A program made the translations under genes and the position numbers. From NCBI GenBank assembly GCA_039105265.1, contig JAPFFF010000049.1, positions 186,001 through 250,000 of the forward strand: a stretch of 64,000 nt of DNA. Reading direction: 5' to 3'. The notes under the pieces are model-generated. The model saw nothing but the letters and a program-made list of their open reading frames with translations, was not told the origin of the DNA and searched no databases. Source of the DNA: Tritrichomonas musculus (taxonomy: Eukaryota; Parabasalia; Tritrichomonadida; Tritrichomonadidae). Within the stretch, counting starts at the first letter, position 1. Each line of letters opens with the position of its first letter. Shown one piece after another: positions 26,594 to 37,282 of this stretch.

Positions 26594-28447
26594 ATGAGAT
26601 CACATAACCATCAAATCGAAACAGGAAATGTATTGCATGCATTTGAACAAATGCGTCATATGATTAACGTTAATGACGGAACACGTTCATTTTCATTCAG
26701 AACTGTTGACTGTCATGATCAGCCCGCACAGTTTACAGCAGGTCAATACTCACAAATCAGTTTAACTCATCCTGATCATTTCATAAGTGATGTTGACAAA
26801 GGCTTCCTAACATTTCATGTCAAACTAGATTTACAGTTGAATACCGATCTTGATAAATTGCGAACCATTGAAGACCCTCAACACTTCTACAAACTGTTTG
26901 TCGGTTTCAAATCATCAAATCAGTTGTTCGATCGTTTAGAGATTCTACATAATAATGTTAATGTCGGATATCAACAGAATGAATGTGTTCGTGAAGGTTT
27001 CTTATATTCTGCACTTAAACCAGAAACAGAAAAGAAAAGACGTAGATTCGTTCATTCATTATGGGAGAATGTAAGTCAATATTCACAAACAATGGCTGGA
27101 GCGTATGTAAATCTGATGAATTTCAAAGAGAACGGTAGGGCACAAGTTGAATTTGATTTAAACCTTCCGTTTGATGACTTACTAGCATTACAGGCATTTG
27201 ATCTGTTCCCAAATGGTATCATCGGTGATTTATCAATTCGTTTTCAAGTCAGCCCCGCTGGTCTTGTTTGGGCTGTTATTGATCCGTATGTGGTTGCTGA
27301 AACAAAAGCATTTCTCGAAGATGATGAATCTGTTTCTGCTGAATCATTAGATAAACTTCGTGATTTAAAGGTTCGCGGTAAACTTAAACGTCAATTCACA
27401 CAAATCGGTAATGAAGCAACCATTCCTTCCGTGTTTGATCAAACACTTACAATCAAATATCAAAGAATACATGCTGGTAATTCTGTTGAGGAAGATGAAA
27501 CACCAAAAGAAGTTGTATTTCATTACACACCTGATGATTATGAGAAGTTTCATGTGAGAGAGTCTGATGTTAATAAAGGAACGTTTGCAGAAATGATAGA
27601 TTCAGCTAATCCCGATGCTCCATTAACACCTGGCGATGTTGTTAAAATCTTAGAAACAAAACATAAAGACATTGAATATTCAAACGGTGTTGCAACATTG
27701 ACCTGCAATCAAATGACAATCACTCTTTGCAAATCAAACATGCAGGGCTACGGTGTTTGTGAAGCAACACGTCAAGGTATTGAAAACATTTTACGTGAAG
27801 GCTTAGTAATTCCATCACAGAAGGTTAATTATCATGCATTTCCAATTGCTGCCGCCGCAAACGGTATCAAATCAACATTGAACATACCTTTGATTAACGT
27901 TACAACGATATCGGTTCTGTTTCCAAAGCATCATAATGATCTGACTGTATTTGAAAACCCTGTTTATCAAAACTGTTATTTGAACATAGGCGGTAAGAAC
28001 TTCCCTGACGAGAACGTAGATACCATCGGTGCAAGATTCTTTGAGAATCAATTGACTGCCGGTGATTTAGACGCAATTACACTTCAATGTACAAAAGAAT
28101 TTGAAGATTCATTTACTATGCCAAAGAACGACTCACGAGGTAATCGATACAAAAACACTTTGTCTGATGCAACATCATTTGTATTCAATATTCAAACTGA
28201 AAGATCATCTGCAGGTTATTGTTATGATGGTTTAGACGGAGGTTTTGGTAATGTTCAAATTCAAATCAACGGTCAACCAATTCACACAGGTGTGAACGAT
28301 ACATATTATAATGTAAATGAAGAAGGTACAGTTCATCCGCCCACCTGTCAGTTATGTTTGTGTCGTGACACCTATTTTAGGCTGTCTCTCGAAGGTTTAG
28401 AATACGTTGATGATGAAACGCCAAAAGGTTCGCAAGCTAATGAATAA
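26594..28447 (+). CDS. Major capsid protein, double jelly-roll type (617 residues)
   Basis: Conserved blocks: RSFSFRTVDCHDQPAQF (near 38), SQISLTHPDHFISDVDKGF, FVGFKSSNQLFDRLEILHNN, YQQNECVREGFLYS, FDDLLALQAFDLFPNGIIGD and IRFQVSPAGLVWAVID in the first jelly roll. In the second: NQMTITLCKSNMQGYGVCE, LINVTTISVLFPKHHNDL, YQNCYLNIGGKNFPDENV and YCYDGLDGGFGNVQIQINGQ. It is close to the E protein but lacks its Pro-rich linker. It forms the capsomers. The first codons may not be intact compared with the other copies. Confidence 0.9.
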   Translation: MRSHNHQIETGNVLHAFEQMRHMINVNDGTRSFSFRTVDCHDQPAQFTAGQYSQISLTHPDHFISDVDKGFLTFHVKLDLQLNTDLDKLRTIEDPQHFYKLFVGFKSSNQLFDRLEILHNNVNVGYQQNECVREGFLYSALKPETEKKRRRFVHSLWENVSQYSQTMAGAYVNLMNFKENGRAQVEFDLNLPFDDLLALQAFDLFPNGIIGDLSIRFQVSPAGLVWAVIDPYVVAETKAFLEDDESVSAESLDKLRDLKVRGKLKRQFTQIGNEATIPSVFDQTLTIKYQRIHAGNSVEEDETPKEVVFHYTPDDYEKFHVRESDVNKGTFAEMIDSANPDAPLTPGDVVKILETKHKDIEYSNGVATLTCNQMTITLCKSNMQGYGVCEATRQGIENILREGLVIPSQKVNYHAFPIAAAANGIKSTLNIPLINVTTISVLFPKHHNDLTVFENPVYQNCYLNIGGKNFPDENVDTIGARFFENQLTAGDLDAITLQCTKEFEDSFTMPKNDSRGNRYKNTLSDATSFVFNIQTERSSAGYCYDGLDGGFGNVQIQINGQPIHTGVNDTYYNVNEEGTVHPPTCQLCLCRDTYFRLSLEGLEYVDDETPKGSQANE

Positions 28448-28570
28448 ATAAACTGATTTCGATTGAAGGTTAAAATTACCCCTTTCTATATCTCTTTTCA
28501 TTTTTGTGATTCTTTGACTGTTTTTCAAAACAAAAAGGATTCATTTTAGTCTTTTATTTTTGCGATCAAA

Positions 28571-29680
28571 ATGAATGAATACATCGAAGACACAGCGAGT
28601 ACACGCAGCTACAAAGAATCAATTAATTATCCTTTCAAATTTAAATACAAGTACATCAAAGACACAAACATTAAAACTGAGCCCTATATTAAGGATTATC
28701 AATTGAAAACAGTAAAGAAACTATCAAAACCTGACTTCTCATTTGAGCCTCATTGTTGGGAAATGGATATAATGTTTGCATTAAACAAAGCTTATCTCGT
28801 CCTAATCAATGTAAACACGAAATACTTAATTGTTGAACCGATTGCGGACAGAACTGAGTTAACTATAATCAAAGTAATTGATAAACTAGTCAATAAAAGG
28901 AATATCAGAATCGAAACAATTAAATGTGATGGTGAACCAGCTTTTATATCAAATGCATTCAAAAGTTATTGCAACGGTGAAGAAAGATACCAATCAGACA
29001 GACCGTCAATTAAATTCAAAGCACCAAACAAAATAAAGTTAATCATTGATGATTCACCTTTCACGAATGCACATAAATGTGTTGATGCAGTAATCAGAAC
29101 ATTACGAAATGCCTTCGGTCAGTCACAACAACGAATGACAAATAATGTATTGATGCATCAAATGGTTGCATGGTACAATAACACACCTCATTCATCTCTT
29201 CGTTTATTGAATCCTTTATACACATCATTTGACGAAGAAACCGATGAATACCTTGACAAACGACAATCAAAATACATTTATCTAACACCTCAACAGATGC
29301 AAGACGATCGCGACTTTGAATGGCAGTACATAAGAGCGAAATCAATGCAATTGAAAGAGATTCAACAAAAACAACGATTTAAAGGTCTTCTGTCATACAA
29401 ACCCAAAAATATAATACTTGTTCACACCGATTACGGAAAAACAGAAAAGAAACATGAAAAGCGAAGAAGAGTATTCAATGAACTCGCTGAATTCATTTGC
29501 TATGAGTCTGGAAACGTTAAATGTAAACTATTAAATCCTTTGCGTCAAACTAACAAAACACTGAAGAATAAAACAATAATAACAGTTCCTATCATGTACA
29601 CAAAATATGTTTGTTCATCAATAGATGCTTTGAATGATGATTATAAAATATTCTTTTTGGCTTACAAAAACGCAAAATGA
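28571..29680 (+). CDS. Retroviral-type (RVE) integrase, Polinton
   Basis: The 369-residue protein has the integrase core: first Asp in CWEMDIMF (near 64), second in IKCDGEPAF (near 119), third acidic residue in KCVDAVIRTLRNAFG (near 171), then WYNNTPHSSLR. The third catalytic position is Asp where most of the superfamily has Glu. The basic C-terminal part (KKHEKRRRVFNELAEFICYE) resembles the SH3/chromo-like tail of Polinton integrases. It would insert the element. It overlaps the next gene by 4 bases (ATGA) and is related to 42,972-44,327. Confidence 0.85.
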   Translation: MNEYIEDTASTRSYKESINYPFKFKYKYIKDTNIKTEPYIKDYQLKTVKKLSKPDFSFEPHCWEMDIMFALNKAYLVLINVNTKYLIVEPIADRTELTIIKVIDKLVNKRNIRIETIKCDGEPAFISNAFKSYCNGEERYQSDRPSIKFKAPNKIKLIIDDSPFTNAHKCVDAVIRTLRNAFGQSQQRMTNNVLMHQMVAWYNNTPHSSLRLLNPLYTSFDEETDEYLDKRQSKYIYLTPQQMQDDRDFEWQYIRAKSMQLKEIQQKQRFKGLLSYKPKNIILVHTDYGKTEKKHEKRRRVFNELAEFICYESGNVKCKLLNPLRQTNKTLKNKTIITVPIMYTKYVCSSIDALNDDYKIFFLAYKNAK

Positions 29681-30027
29681 AAGCTAAACAACCAATCACA
29701 AAACGATACTATCACACACAAACAAAAGATTTTAATCTTCCTGATGATTTCGTTTATAGTCGCAACAAGAAGTACATTGTTGTTCAGTATTGTGGTGCTG
29801 TTGTCAATCAACATATTGTCGGTGATTTGATGGTTCATTCAGATATAGTTGAATTCATGCCTTTCTGCGACCATTTCATAATGCTTGCTAACAGAAGACA
29901 AACGAAATATCGAAAATATGAATGTCTGAACAACACAAAAAAAGAGTATCATTTATGGTTCACAGACATGAAAGGAAACGTTATTGAACCTGAATCATTT
30001 ATATTCAGTTGTTTATTAATTTATTGA
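29677..30027 (+). CDS. Conserved 116-residue protein after integrase, possible minor capsid
   Basis: It starts MKAKQPITKRYYHTQTKDF and has beta-rich motifs YIVVQYCGAVV, GDLMVHSDIVEF, FIMLANRRQTKYRKYE and IFSCLLIY. The counterpart at 42,574-42,966 is also directly downstream of integrase. The short, strand-rich profile would fit a single jelly-roll vertex protein (penton), but no decisive motif is present. Confidence 0.6.
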   Translation: MKAKQPITKRYYHTQTKDFNLPDDFVYSRNKKYIVVQYCGAVVNQHIVGDLMVHSDIVEFMPFCDHFIMLANRRQTKYRKYECLNNTKKEYHLWFTDMKGNVIEPESFIFSCLLIY

Positions 30028-30040
30028 AGTATCAAAGAAT

Positions 30041-31018
30041 ATGTTTAATAATCTCGGTAATTTGTTTAAAACAAAGGAACAAATCGAGAAAGAAGAACGA
30101 GAGAAAGCAATACGTATACAAAGACAGAAAGTCCGTGAACGGGCACGTGATATAAGAAATAAAGCATTTGAACAGCAACAGATGGGAAACGCAAAGGCAC
30201 AATTATTTCGGGCACAAGCAAATGCATTGAAAACTCAATTACCACCGAGAAATAATTTACTGAATTACCAGAAACAAACAAATGACTTAGTATTAGATGA
30301 ACAACAGGAATATAATGATTTTCGTTTGAAAAGAAAGCTTCAAGATTATCAATATGTTAACCGAGACCAGTATATCGATGATATGCAAGATGAATACCAG
30401 AAGACGAAACATGTTCGTTTCGGAAATCAACCACCACCGCCACCACCACAAATGAATCAATTTAATCAACCGCCACATACATCAACATACTCAATACCTT
30501 TTATCAATTCACAGCCACAAACACCAAAAATAAATAAACATATTCAATTTGCTGACGCAACTACATCACCGTATCTGAAGGATGCGGCAACATCTCCCTA
30601 CAAATCACCGCAACAAACAAATAAGTTTGCTAATGCTGCAACATCTCCTTTCAAATCACCACAAAATGAAGAAGTATCATTTGCAAATGCAAAAGTTTAT
30701 CATGTATCTTCTTCATCTGACGACGATAATGATAACCCGCCAATAAAGTACGGATGGATTGCTTTCAGTGATGATGAATCACCTCAACCGTATTCAGTGA
30801 GAAAAACATTTTCATCTTCATCTGATTCAGTACCTTCTGATTCATCTTCTTCCGATACATTCCCTAATGGTTCACCAAAAAATAAAAAACAAAGTAGCCC
30901 AAAACATAGACGTAGTAAAAAACAAACGAATTCACAACCGTTTCCAATACATAATGATTCTTTAAATACTGCGGGCAGTGACTCAACGAGAAGGAGGAGA
31001 AGAAGAAGACCGTCATAA
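30041..31018 (+). CDS. Disordered basic protein (325 residues), possible core protein
   Basis: An N-terminal charged coil (KEQIEKEEREKAIRIQRQK) is followed by a poly-Pro run, three TTSPY/ATSPF-K-SP repeats (near 175-215), Ser/Asp-rich acidic tracts and a final run of eight Arg. The profile suggests a nucleic-acid-condensing or scaffold protein of the virion. No homologue is recognised in the window. Confidence 0.6.
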   Translation: MFNNLGNLFKTKEQIEKEEREKAIRIQRQKVRERARDIRNKAFEQQQMGNAKAQLFRAQANALKTQLPPRNNLLNYQKQTNDLVLDEQQEYNDFRLKRKLQDYQYVNRDQYIDDMQDEYQKTKHVRFGNQPPPPPPQMNQFNQPPHTSTYSIPFINSQPQTPKINKHIQFADATTSPYLKDAATSPYKSPQQTNKFANAATSPFKSPQNEEVSFANAKVYHVSSSSDDDNDNPPIKYGWIAFSDDESPQPYSVRKTFSSSSDSVPSDSSSSDTFPNGSPKNKKQSSPKHRRSKKQTNSQPFPIHNDSLNTAGSDSTRRRRRRRPS

Positions 31019-31087
31019 AAATAAAATCATCATTTTGCAAAAGAGGTTCAAGGTAGCTTCATCAAATAATCATTAATTTATTTTTAT

Positions 31088-33595
31088 TTATTCAGGTACT
31101 TTGATATCATATCCTTCTGCTGCTGATAGTCTCTCAATCTTTTGTTTAGACATTTGAATCTTATATTCAATATATCCGCAACCCTTACCGTAAACTGTAT
31201 CAATCCAGACGGCGATATTATTATTTGAAACCTCCTTTAACGTTTGAATCTCTGTTGGGCTAGCAACCTTGATATAAGCTATTGTTTCATTAACATCAGT
31301 ACCTGCGGGTGCAACTTTCTGAATTAAGTAATTAATGTATTCGATAATGGTCTTAAACTCAGGATTCCAGCTACTAATATCTCTAGACCATTTACCGGTT
31401 TCGAAGACGATTGTCTTTTTAGATTTGTTTATGAAATCTTGTATGAGAGCAATACATCTCTTGTTATATTCAGATTTTTGTGTTTTCCTGTAATTCATCC
31501 ATTCAACGTAATTCATCGGCTTCAAATTATGTTCTGTTTCAATTGCTTTCTTAACGGGATTATCAAAGTGATATACAAATAATGCATTTGATATAGTAAG
31601 ATAATTAACAACTTTTGATAATGGTTGTATAGCACTGAATATCTCCCAATAGACCTTCCATATCTTAGAAAAGAGACTAGACCAGAATGAATTTGGTGAT
31701 GCTCTGGTGCTGACTCTTGGTTTTCCTAATCTCAAATCAGAATAGTATTGAATGTACGGAGCGAGTCGTGCTTTGCTTGAGTCTTGAAGAATATATTTAC
31801 CTGTATCCCAATCGATTTTCTCTTTGCTTTTCTCAAACATTTCATCAAGCCAGACATTAAATGGTAATTTCTTTCGTTCTTCTGCTGTAGTAACCATTGT
31901 TTTCCAAACCTTCTTGTAAGGAGAAGCAAATACAAGCTTGTATCCGTTAATGATTTGTGGAACACCTCGTTTATCAACTAATATAATATCATCAACTTTA
32001 TCACCGTTCAGGTCTGTTATCTCAATCTCTCCTGATGGGTCTTTAGCGTTGGTTGGAAGTAATCTGTATTTTGGTTTTCCGTCTGGGTCAAGATGTGTGT
32101 GACAATAAACTTTTGCCTGGTCTCGTGTAGCGGCAGCAGGAATGTATTTAACCCTGTAATTTCCGTTAATGATTATATCAAGGAAGTTTTGTTTGTATAA
32201 TGAGCTGTTTTGAGTGTGTGATTGAATATTTAAGTTCCCAAATTTACCGATATTGCTAAGAACTGTTGGCGCATCTCTGTTTTCACGTTTACCTGTTGTT
32301 TTGATTTCTTGTTTGTATTGTTGCAATAATCGTTGAATATCTTCTTCAGATGTTGGTGACTCAAATTCTGCTCCTTTCTTAAAACGTGATTCATCGAAAG
32401 TATTAAGCTGATTGAACTTAACTTTTTTAGCAGGTCTCTTTACACGTTCATTGTATTGTTGAAACGTTTCATTAAGTTCTGTTTCATCATCCTCGTTAGC
32501 AATAAATGTTGTATCATCATCCATTTTATTACTCGAAAAATTATTATTATTATTGTTTGTTATTGGTTTGATTGATGGTGGTTTGATTGGTTGTATGACA
32601 TCAGAGCCTTTGATAGGTTTTCTATTAATGATTGTGTCAAACACTCTGAAGAATGATGATAAGCCTGTAATTGATTTTCGTTCACTGGCGATATCAATGT
32701 TTCTCTTCATATTATCTCTAATAGTTTCTAGTGTTTGATGTAATGCATCAACGTTTTCTTTCGCTTGTTCATCAAGTTTGTTTTGTGGTTTCTTTGCTGC
32801 TTCATAACATCTTGGTAGTACTTTGATCCAGGGCTGGTTATAGCCTAATTGCTCAAGCAATTCTATATCATCATCTACCTGATCGTAAGGAGACAGCAAC
32901 AAGGATGATAAGTTTTCTTCATCCTCTTCTTCTAATTCTGGGAAGTTAAATGATATTGATGGCAGGGAATCTTCTTGCTCCAAAAAACTTGTATTCATTG
33001 ATTCATCAGAATCGGTGGGTGTTATGCGTTTTCTTCTCGGAGTTCTTCGTTTATTGCCGTCAGGTGTTGGTTCATGTATGCTGGTTCTCTTTCTTCTTCC
33101 TTTGGTGGTCTGAGGTGTTTGACTCTTTCGCGGCGGTTTGATGGGTGATGAACGAAAACCGTCAGAACTATATTTTAAATCATCGTTGACAACAATATTA
33201 AAGTAATTGATGATTGTATCAAGACTTTTTTTATCTGTTGTGTACTCTCTTAAACTAAGGAATTGATTACCTTTGCTTTTAATACCTGTATTGATTTTGT
33301 TCATCAATGAAACAAAACGACGAAACTTGACTTTCATTTCACGAATCTTTCCCACACTTCTTCCTGTATATTCATTGTTTTGTATCAAATACAACAAATT
33401 AATTAAATCATCGGGGTGTTCTAGTTTGTATGTACTGAGAAATGTGTTCTTAAAATAATCTATCGGGTCCTCTAGTTCATAATCATCATCATCAGGTTTA
33501 GATACCTCACTATCAAATATAGTTTCATCATCAATATTACTACTTAAATCTAATTCAAAGCTATCAGATGAATTATTTTTATCTTGTTTTGACAT
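31088..33595 (-). CDS. Large 835-residue Polinton protein with FG-GAP-like loop
   Basis: An acidic N-terminus is followed by a helical region, a basic disordered stretch (PRRKRITPTDSDES near 190) and a Gln/Asn-rich linker. A C-terminal domain holds IEITDLNGDKVDDIILVDKR (near 550), a D-x-N-G-D-x-x-D loop like the calcium loops of FG-GAP or dockerin-type repeats. The last 250 residues are helical and contain W/Y-rich segments. The family is unknown. Size and position between core-like protein and fiber suggest a virion component. It is divergent from the fiber gene. Confidence 0.6.
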   Translation of the reverse strand: MSKQDKNNSSDSFELDLSSNIDDETIFDSEVSKPDDDDYELEDPIDYFKNTFLSTYKLEHPDDLINLLYLIQNNEYTGRSVGKIREMKVKFRRFVSLMNKINTGIKSKGNQFLSLREYTTDKKSLDTIINYFNIVVNDDLKYSSDGFRSSPIKPPRKSQTPQTTKGRRKRTSIHEPTPDGNKRRTPRRKRITPTDSDESMNTSFLEQEDSLPSISFNFPELEEEDEENLSSLLLSPYDQVDDDIELLEQLGYNQPWIKVLPRCYEAAKKPQNKLDEQAKENVDALHQTLETIRDNMKRNIDIASERKSITGLSSFFRVFDTIINRKPIKGSDVIQPIKPPSIKPITNNNNNNFSSNKMDDDTTFIANEDDETELNETFQQYNERVKRPAKKVKFNQLNTFDESRFKKGAEFESPTSEEDIQRLLQQYKQEIKTTGKRENRDAPTVLSNIGKFGNLNIQSHTQNSSLYKQNFLDIIINGNYRVKYIPAAATRDQAKVYCHTHLDPDGKPKYRLLPTNAKDPSGEIEITDLNGDKVDDIILVDKRGVPQIINGYKLVFASPYKKVWKTMVTTAEERKKLPFNVWLDEMFEKSKEKIDWDTGKYILQDSSKARLAPYIQYYSDLRLGKPRVSTRASPNSFWSSLFSKIWKVYWEIFSAIQPLSKVVNYLTISNALFVYHFDNPVKKAIETEHNLKPMNYVEWMNYRKTQKSEYNKRCIALIQDFINKSKKTIVFETGKWSRDISSWNPEFKTIIEYINYLIQKVAPAGTDVNETIAYIKVASPTEIQTLKEVSNNNIAVWIDTVYGKGCGYIEYKIQMSKQKIERLSAAEGYDIKVPE

Positions 33596-33616
33596 TGTTT
33601 AGTTTCTAATAAATTG

Positions 33617-36600
33617 ATGTTTACGATTGAGCATAGCGGGCACGTAACAAAAACAAATACTATTGACGGATTAATTAACGAATACATTAAAAGATATGTC
33701 GATAATTATGTTATCAAAGGTGATTCATCGAACGGTCATGGAATCACTGAGGAACAATTGAATGAAGCTGTTAACAGATTGCGTGATTATGTCATTAACA
33801 ATTATGCTTTATTAACTGATATACCTGATGACTTGATTAATGAAACATCATTGACGACAAAAATAAATGAAGCACTGAAAGGATATGCACTGAAGAGTGA
33901 TATACCAGAAGTACTCAAAAATAGTGAGTTGCAATTGAACCTAAAGGAACAATTACCTGAAGAAGTTTTCCAGAAATTGATGGCTGATGATGATAAACCA
34001 TTATCAGCTAAAGCATCAATGTGTTTAACAAGTATGGCGGCTAATGAAGGTCTTCAAGTGGCTTTGGATTCTTGTGCCGAACGATATGTTCCAAAAGATG
34101 ATTTGAAGAATTACATCACGAGAGATAATTTGACTGTATCAACTGAATACACAATTGATACTAAGACATATATGTTTCCTAATACAGGACCAATACCAGA
34201 AGAATATGAAGAAAACGGAATGGATACATCTCACGTTTTACCGTTCAAAGAAGGAACACATTTGGTTGGTTATAAAGTAGACACTAGTGGTGATATATTC
34301 CATTTTGATATCAGATTTAAGACAAATGAATTATATGCTGATGATGAATATAACGTTAAACAACATGAAGCTGAAGGATTTGAAAGTGAAGGTGAGTATT
34401 TTGAATTAGTGTGGGATGAATTTACTGGGGCAGTTTATGATAGATATCAATACCTTCCAATAACAATAACATTAGCAGAAACAGAAGATGAATTAGCATT
34501 GAAGAGTGATATACCAGAAGTACTCAAAAATAATGAACTACAATTGAATCCGAATGAAGAACCAACAGAAGAAGTTCAACAGAAATTGATGAATGATGAT
34601 AAACCACTATCAGCACAAGCATCATATATATTATCATCTATGGCAGTAACTAAAGTAATAGATTTGATTAATATTGATGAATATGCAAAGCTTACAAACT
34701 TAAGCGAGTATCGTAAAATGAATGATTTAAGTATAACAAAGTTAAATCAACTCGAAATTGATAGAAGTATAGAAGAAAACGGTATTTGTCATCATGTTTA
34801 TGAAAAATGTTTCATTAAATTTAGATATAATGATATTGAATATGATTATGTATTCACAACAGGTAATTTTAGTTCACTAGGATATTGGTGTGATAACTTC
34901 ATTAATGTTGAAGGTACTGAATACAGTTTGTTTTGGAAGTATGATGGTACATTACTGCTAGAAAATTCAACAACATATTGTGAAGGACCGATGGTTTATA
35001 TTATATCAATTTTGTATGAAGACAGAACAGATGAAATAGCATTGAAGAGTGAAATTCCTGAACCTGTTGACTTGACACCGTATTATACTAGTGCACAAGC
35101 TGATGAGAAGTTTGTTGATGAGGATGAATTGGCTTATGAATTAGATAAGTATGAAACGAAAACAGTCGCTGAAGGTAAGTATGCATTGAAAAGTGAGATT
35201 CCAGAGATTATTGATAAAACAATTACTTTCAATCAAGAATTAGAATTATATTATGATGAAGGTAATAGTATTAATACTCTTTCGGCTCTTTATACTAATG
35301 CAAGTCAATATTTTGAAAAATGGAAACAATATGGAATGTTATTTGATGGATATGATAAAACTGATGAAAATATTAAATATCAAGGAATATTCACTATATC
35401 AAGTATTAATAATAATGATTATGTTTTAAATAATGGTGTTCAAAATATAACATTAACATTAGAAACGGGTTCAAGTTGCGGAGTTGTTTATGATTTTGAT
35501 AACCAACACAGAATCAATGAAATAAGTTGTTATATTGCAAATGAAGATTTTGATGAAACAAACAAAAACTGTGTTGTTAATCTTGCATTTCTCAAAGATA
35601 AATATGCATTGAAATCTGATTTATCAGATTATAGGAAAAAAACAGATTTGGATGCATCATATTTAACAGCTGAGTGTATTGATGGTGAGATGTATATTGA
35701 TTTCTATTATGATGCATTCATTAAAGGTTCCTTTGTGAATTCGTCAAATGAAACAATTGAATTTGATACTTGGTTTTACGTTGATAATGATGAAACTCTG
35801 AAAAGTCATGTAATAGATAATAATGAAGATTATATGATATACTGGAGTTCAAGTTCATATCGTTTTTGGATTCAAAAAGTTGGTGATGACACACATATCA
35901 ACAATATAACAATAACATCTGCTGAAAAAAATGGTGGTGATACTATTGCTTTAATCGATGATGTACAAAAAATGCGTAGAACAATAAAAAAGGACTGTGA
36001 TGATAAATATGCATTAAAAACTGACTTGACTCAATATGAAACGAAAACAGTCGCTGAAGGTAAGTATGCATTGAAAAGTTCATTAAATGAATTATTAACA
36101 AACAATGTTTATACTTCAACTGATTTACTAAATAATTCACTCGAAACTACTGATTTCGATATATCTTATTTTAATGAATTGCGTGATATATTCGAACAAA
36201 ATGAGAAACCAATAACTAATCTAGCTTCATTACTATTATCTAAAGTTGTATTCAAATGTCTAATACCTGGATGTTTATCTGAATATGCTTTGAAGTCAAA
36301 TGCTGTTACAGAAGAACAACTAATAAAAAGGTGTGCTATTGTTTGCAGTCCAATTGAGGAGGGTTCCTCGGATATATCAATTCAATATCTAAAACTTGAA
36401 GGTAAGGTGATTAAACTGGAATACATAGTAAGTGAATATGCACTATGTTGTGAAATAAGGGTGTTATTCCGTGATACAATTGGAAATCCTCACAACATTG
36501 TTCTTGTATTACATCAAAGAACTGTGTATTTCGATAATTTCAAATTCCCACTATATTATGAAGACACTGTTGATTTATCATCAGGAAGACCCCTGACATA

Positions 36601-37051
36601 TAGCTTCCCAATAGGTGGATATTCCTGGACAGTTACTCAGGAATTATTAGATGCTAGACAACTATATTCAAGACAAATCATGTCCCGAGGTTATTTAGCA
36701 AAATATAAGGGTGTGATGTATGGTACATCAAACACGACAATCACACATTACTCACCGATTGAATCATCAATGAACTCTGTTAATGATTTCGTTATAGGTT
36801 CTACAGTGTACATGACAGGTAAGGTTTACAAACATGTTGGTGATGAATGGAAACCATCAACAGCAGATGATACAACTGATTGTATTTGTAGTGTCAAGAC
36901 ATCAGGAACATGGAAAGAATATGTCGGTATATGTGTGAGAATTGATGAACAAAATAACTGTATCACATTCTCAAGTCATGGTGATTATCTTGTGAAAGTC
37001 AATGATTCATCATGTTTTGTCTTTGATGACGTAATCAAACAACTGGTCTAG
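33617..37051 (+). CDS. Long modular fiber protein of element D
   Basis: About 1144 residues with many shaft repeats of the form YALKSDIPE, YETKTVAEGKYALKS and ELLTNNVYTS. Between them are several related 90-120 residue domains (for example near 175-290, 380-480 and 690-780). A C-terminal domain (TTITHYSPIESSMNSVNDFV, CICSVKTSGTWKEYVGICV) is shared with the fiber at 51,022-52,668. The phage-tail-fiber-like design with repeated heads suggests a trimeric adhesin. The last residues run into polymerase-related sequence on the other strand, so its end is not original. Confidence 0.7.
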   Translation: MFTIEHSGHVTKTNTIDGLINEYIKRYVDNYVIKGDSSNGHGITEEQLNEAVNRLRDYVINNYALLTDIPDDLINETSLTTKINEALKGYALKSDIPEVLKNSELQLNLKEQLPEEVFQKLMADDDKPLSAKASMCLTSMAANEGLQVALDSCAERYVPKDDLKNYITRDNLTVSTEYTIDTKTYMFPNTGPIPEEYEENGMDTSHVLPFKEGTHLVGYKVDTSGDIFHFDIRFKTNELYADDEYNVKQHEAEGFESEGEYFELVWDEFTGAVYDRYQYLPITITLAETEDELALKSDIPEVLKNNELQLNPNEEPTEEVQQKLMNDDKPLSAQASYILSSMAVTKVIDLINIDEYAKLTNLSEYRKMNDLSITKLNQLEIDRSIEENGICHHVYEKCFIKFRYNDIEYDYVFTTGNFSSLGYWCDNFINVEGTEYSLFWKYDGTLLLENSTTYCEGPMVYIISILYEDRTDEIALKSEIPEPVDLTPYYTSAQADEKFVDEDELAYELDKYETKTVAEGKYALKSEIPEIIDKTITFNQELELYYDEGNSINTLSALYTNASQYFEKWKQYGMLFDGYDKTDENIKYQGIFTISSINNNDYVLNNGVQNITLTLETGSSCGVVYDFDNQHRINEISCYIANEDFDETNKNCVVNLAFLKDKYALKSDLSDYRKKTDLDASYLTAECIDGEMYIDFYYDAFIKGSFVNSSNETIEFDTWFYVDNDETLKSHVIDNNEDYMIYWSSSSYRFWIQKVGDDTHINNITITSAEKNGGDTIALIDDVQKMRRTIKKDCDDKYALKTDLTQYETKTVAEGKYALKSSLNELLTNNVYTSTDLLNNSLETTDFDISYFNELRDIFEQNEKPITNLASLLLSKVVFKCLIPGCLSEYALKSNAVTEEQLIKRCAIVCSPIEEGSSDISIQYLKLEGKVIKLEYIVSEYALCCEIRVLFRDTIGNPHNIVLVLHQRTVYFDNFKFPLYYEDTVDLSSGRPLTYSFPIGGYSWTVTQELLDARQLYSRQIMSRGYLAKYKGVMYGTSNTTITHYSPIESSMNSVNDFVIGSTVYMTGKVYKHVGDEWKPSTADDTTDCICSVKTSGTWKEYVGICVRIDEQNNCITFSSHGDYLVKVNDSSCFVFDDVIKQLV

Positions 37052-37282
37052 TGGTGCATTCATATCGCCAGCAATAGACATGTAAAGGCTATCTGTATCA
37101 ACCGAGTTGAAATGAATCTTATTCATGTCAATGCATTTGTAAAGAAAATCATAAATGAAAGTCAGATACCAGTATTTCGCATTATCCAAGGTCCAAAATG
37201 ATTCCTGAAGACATGTATTACATTTGAATGAATGAGGTTGTGATTGTATCAAATAACAATCATTTGACAATTTACTACCACT
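37010..37282 (-). pseudogene. PolB remnant at the right edge of element D
   Basis: Minus-strand sequence matches the polymerase of B around its motif C: CYLIQSQPHSFKCNTCLQES, NSVDTDSLYMSIAGD and LFDYVIKDKT. Only about 90 residues are present, and element E starts within it. Confidence 0.8.

Larger units (their letters stand above)
25025..37282. mobile_element. Polinton element D, broken
   Basis: In order: 68-, 75-, 77- and 176-residue genes, pVI-like gene, capsid protein, integrase, possible penton, two large unknown proteins, a long fiber and a PolB remnant. The first six genes mirror the right part of B. Element E begins within the PolB remnant at 37,283. The left boundary is set where similarity to the upstream region of the 68-residue gene begins; no terminus is seen. 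It looks broken, with about three breaks, while the long central genes look whole. Confidence 0.7.
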
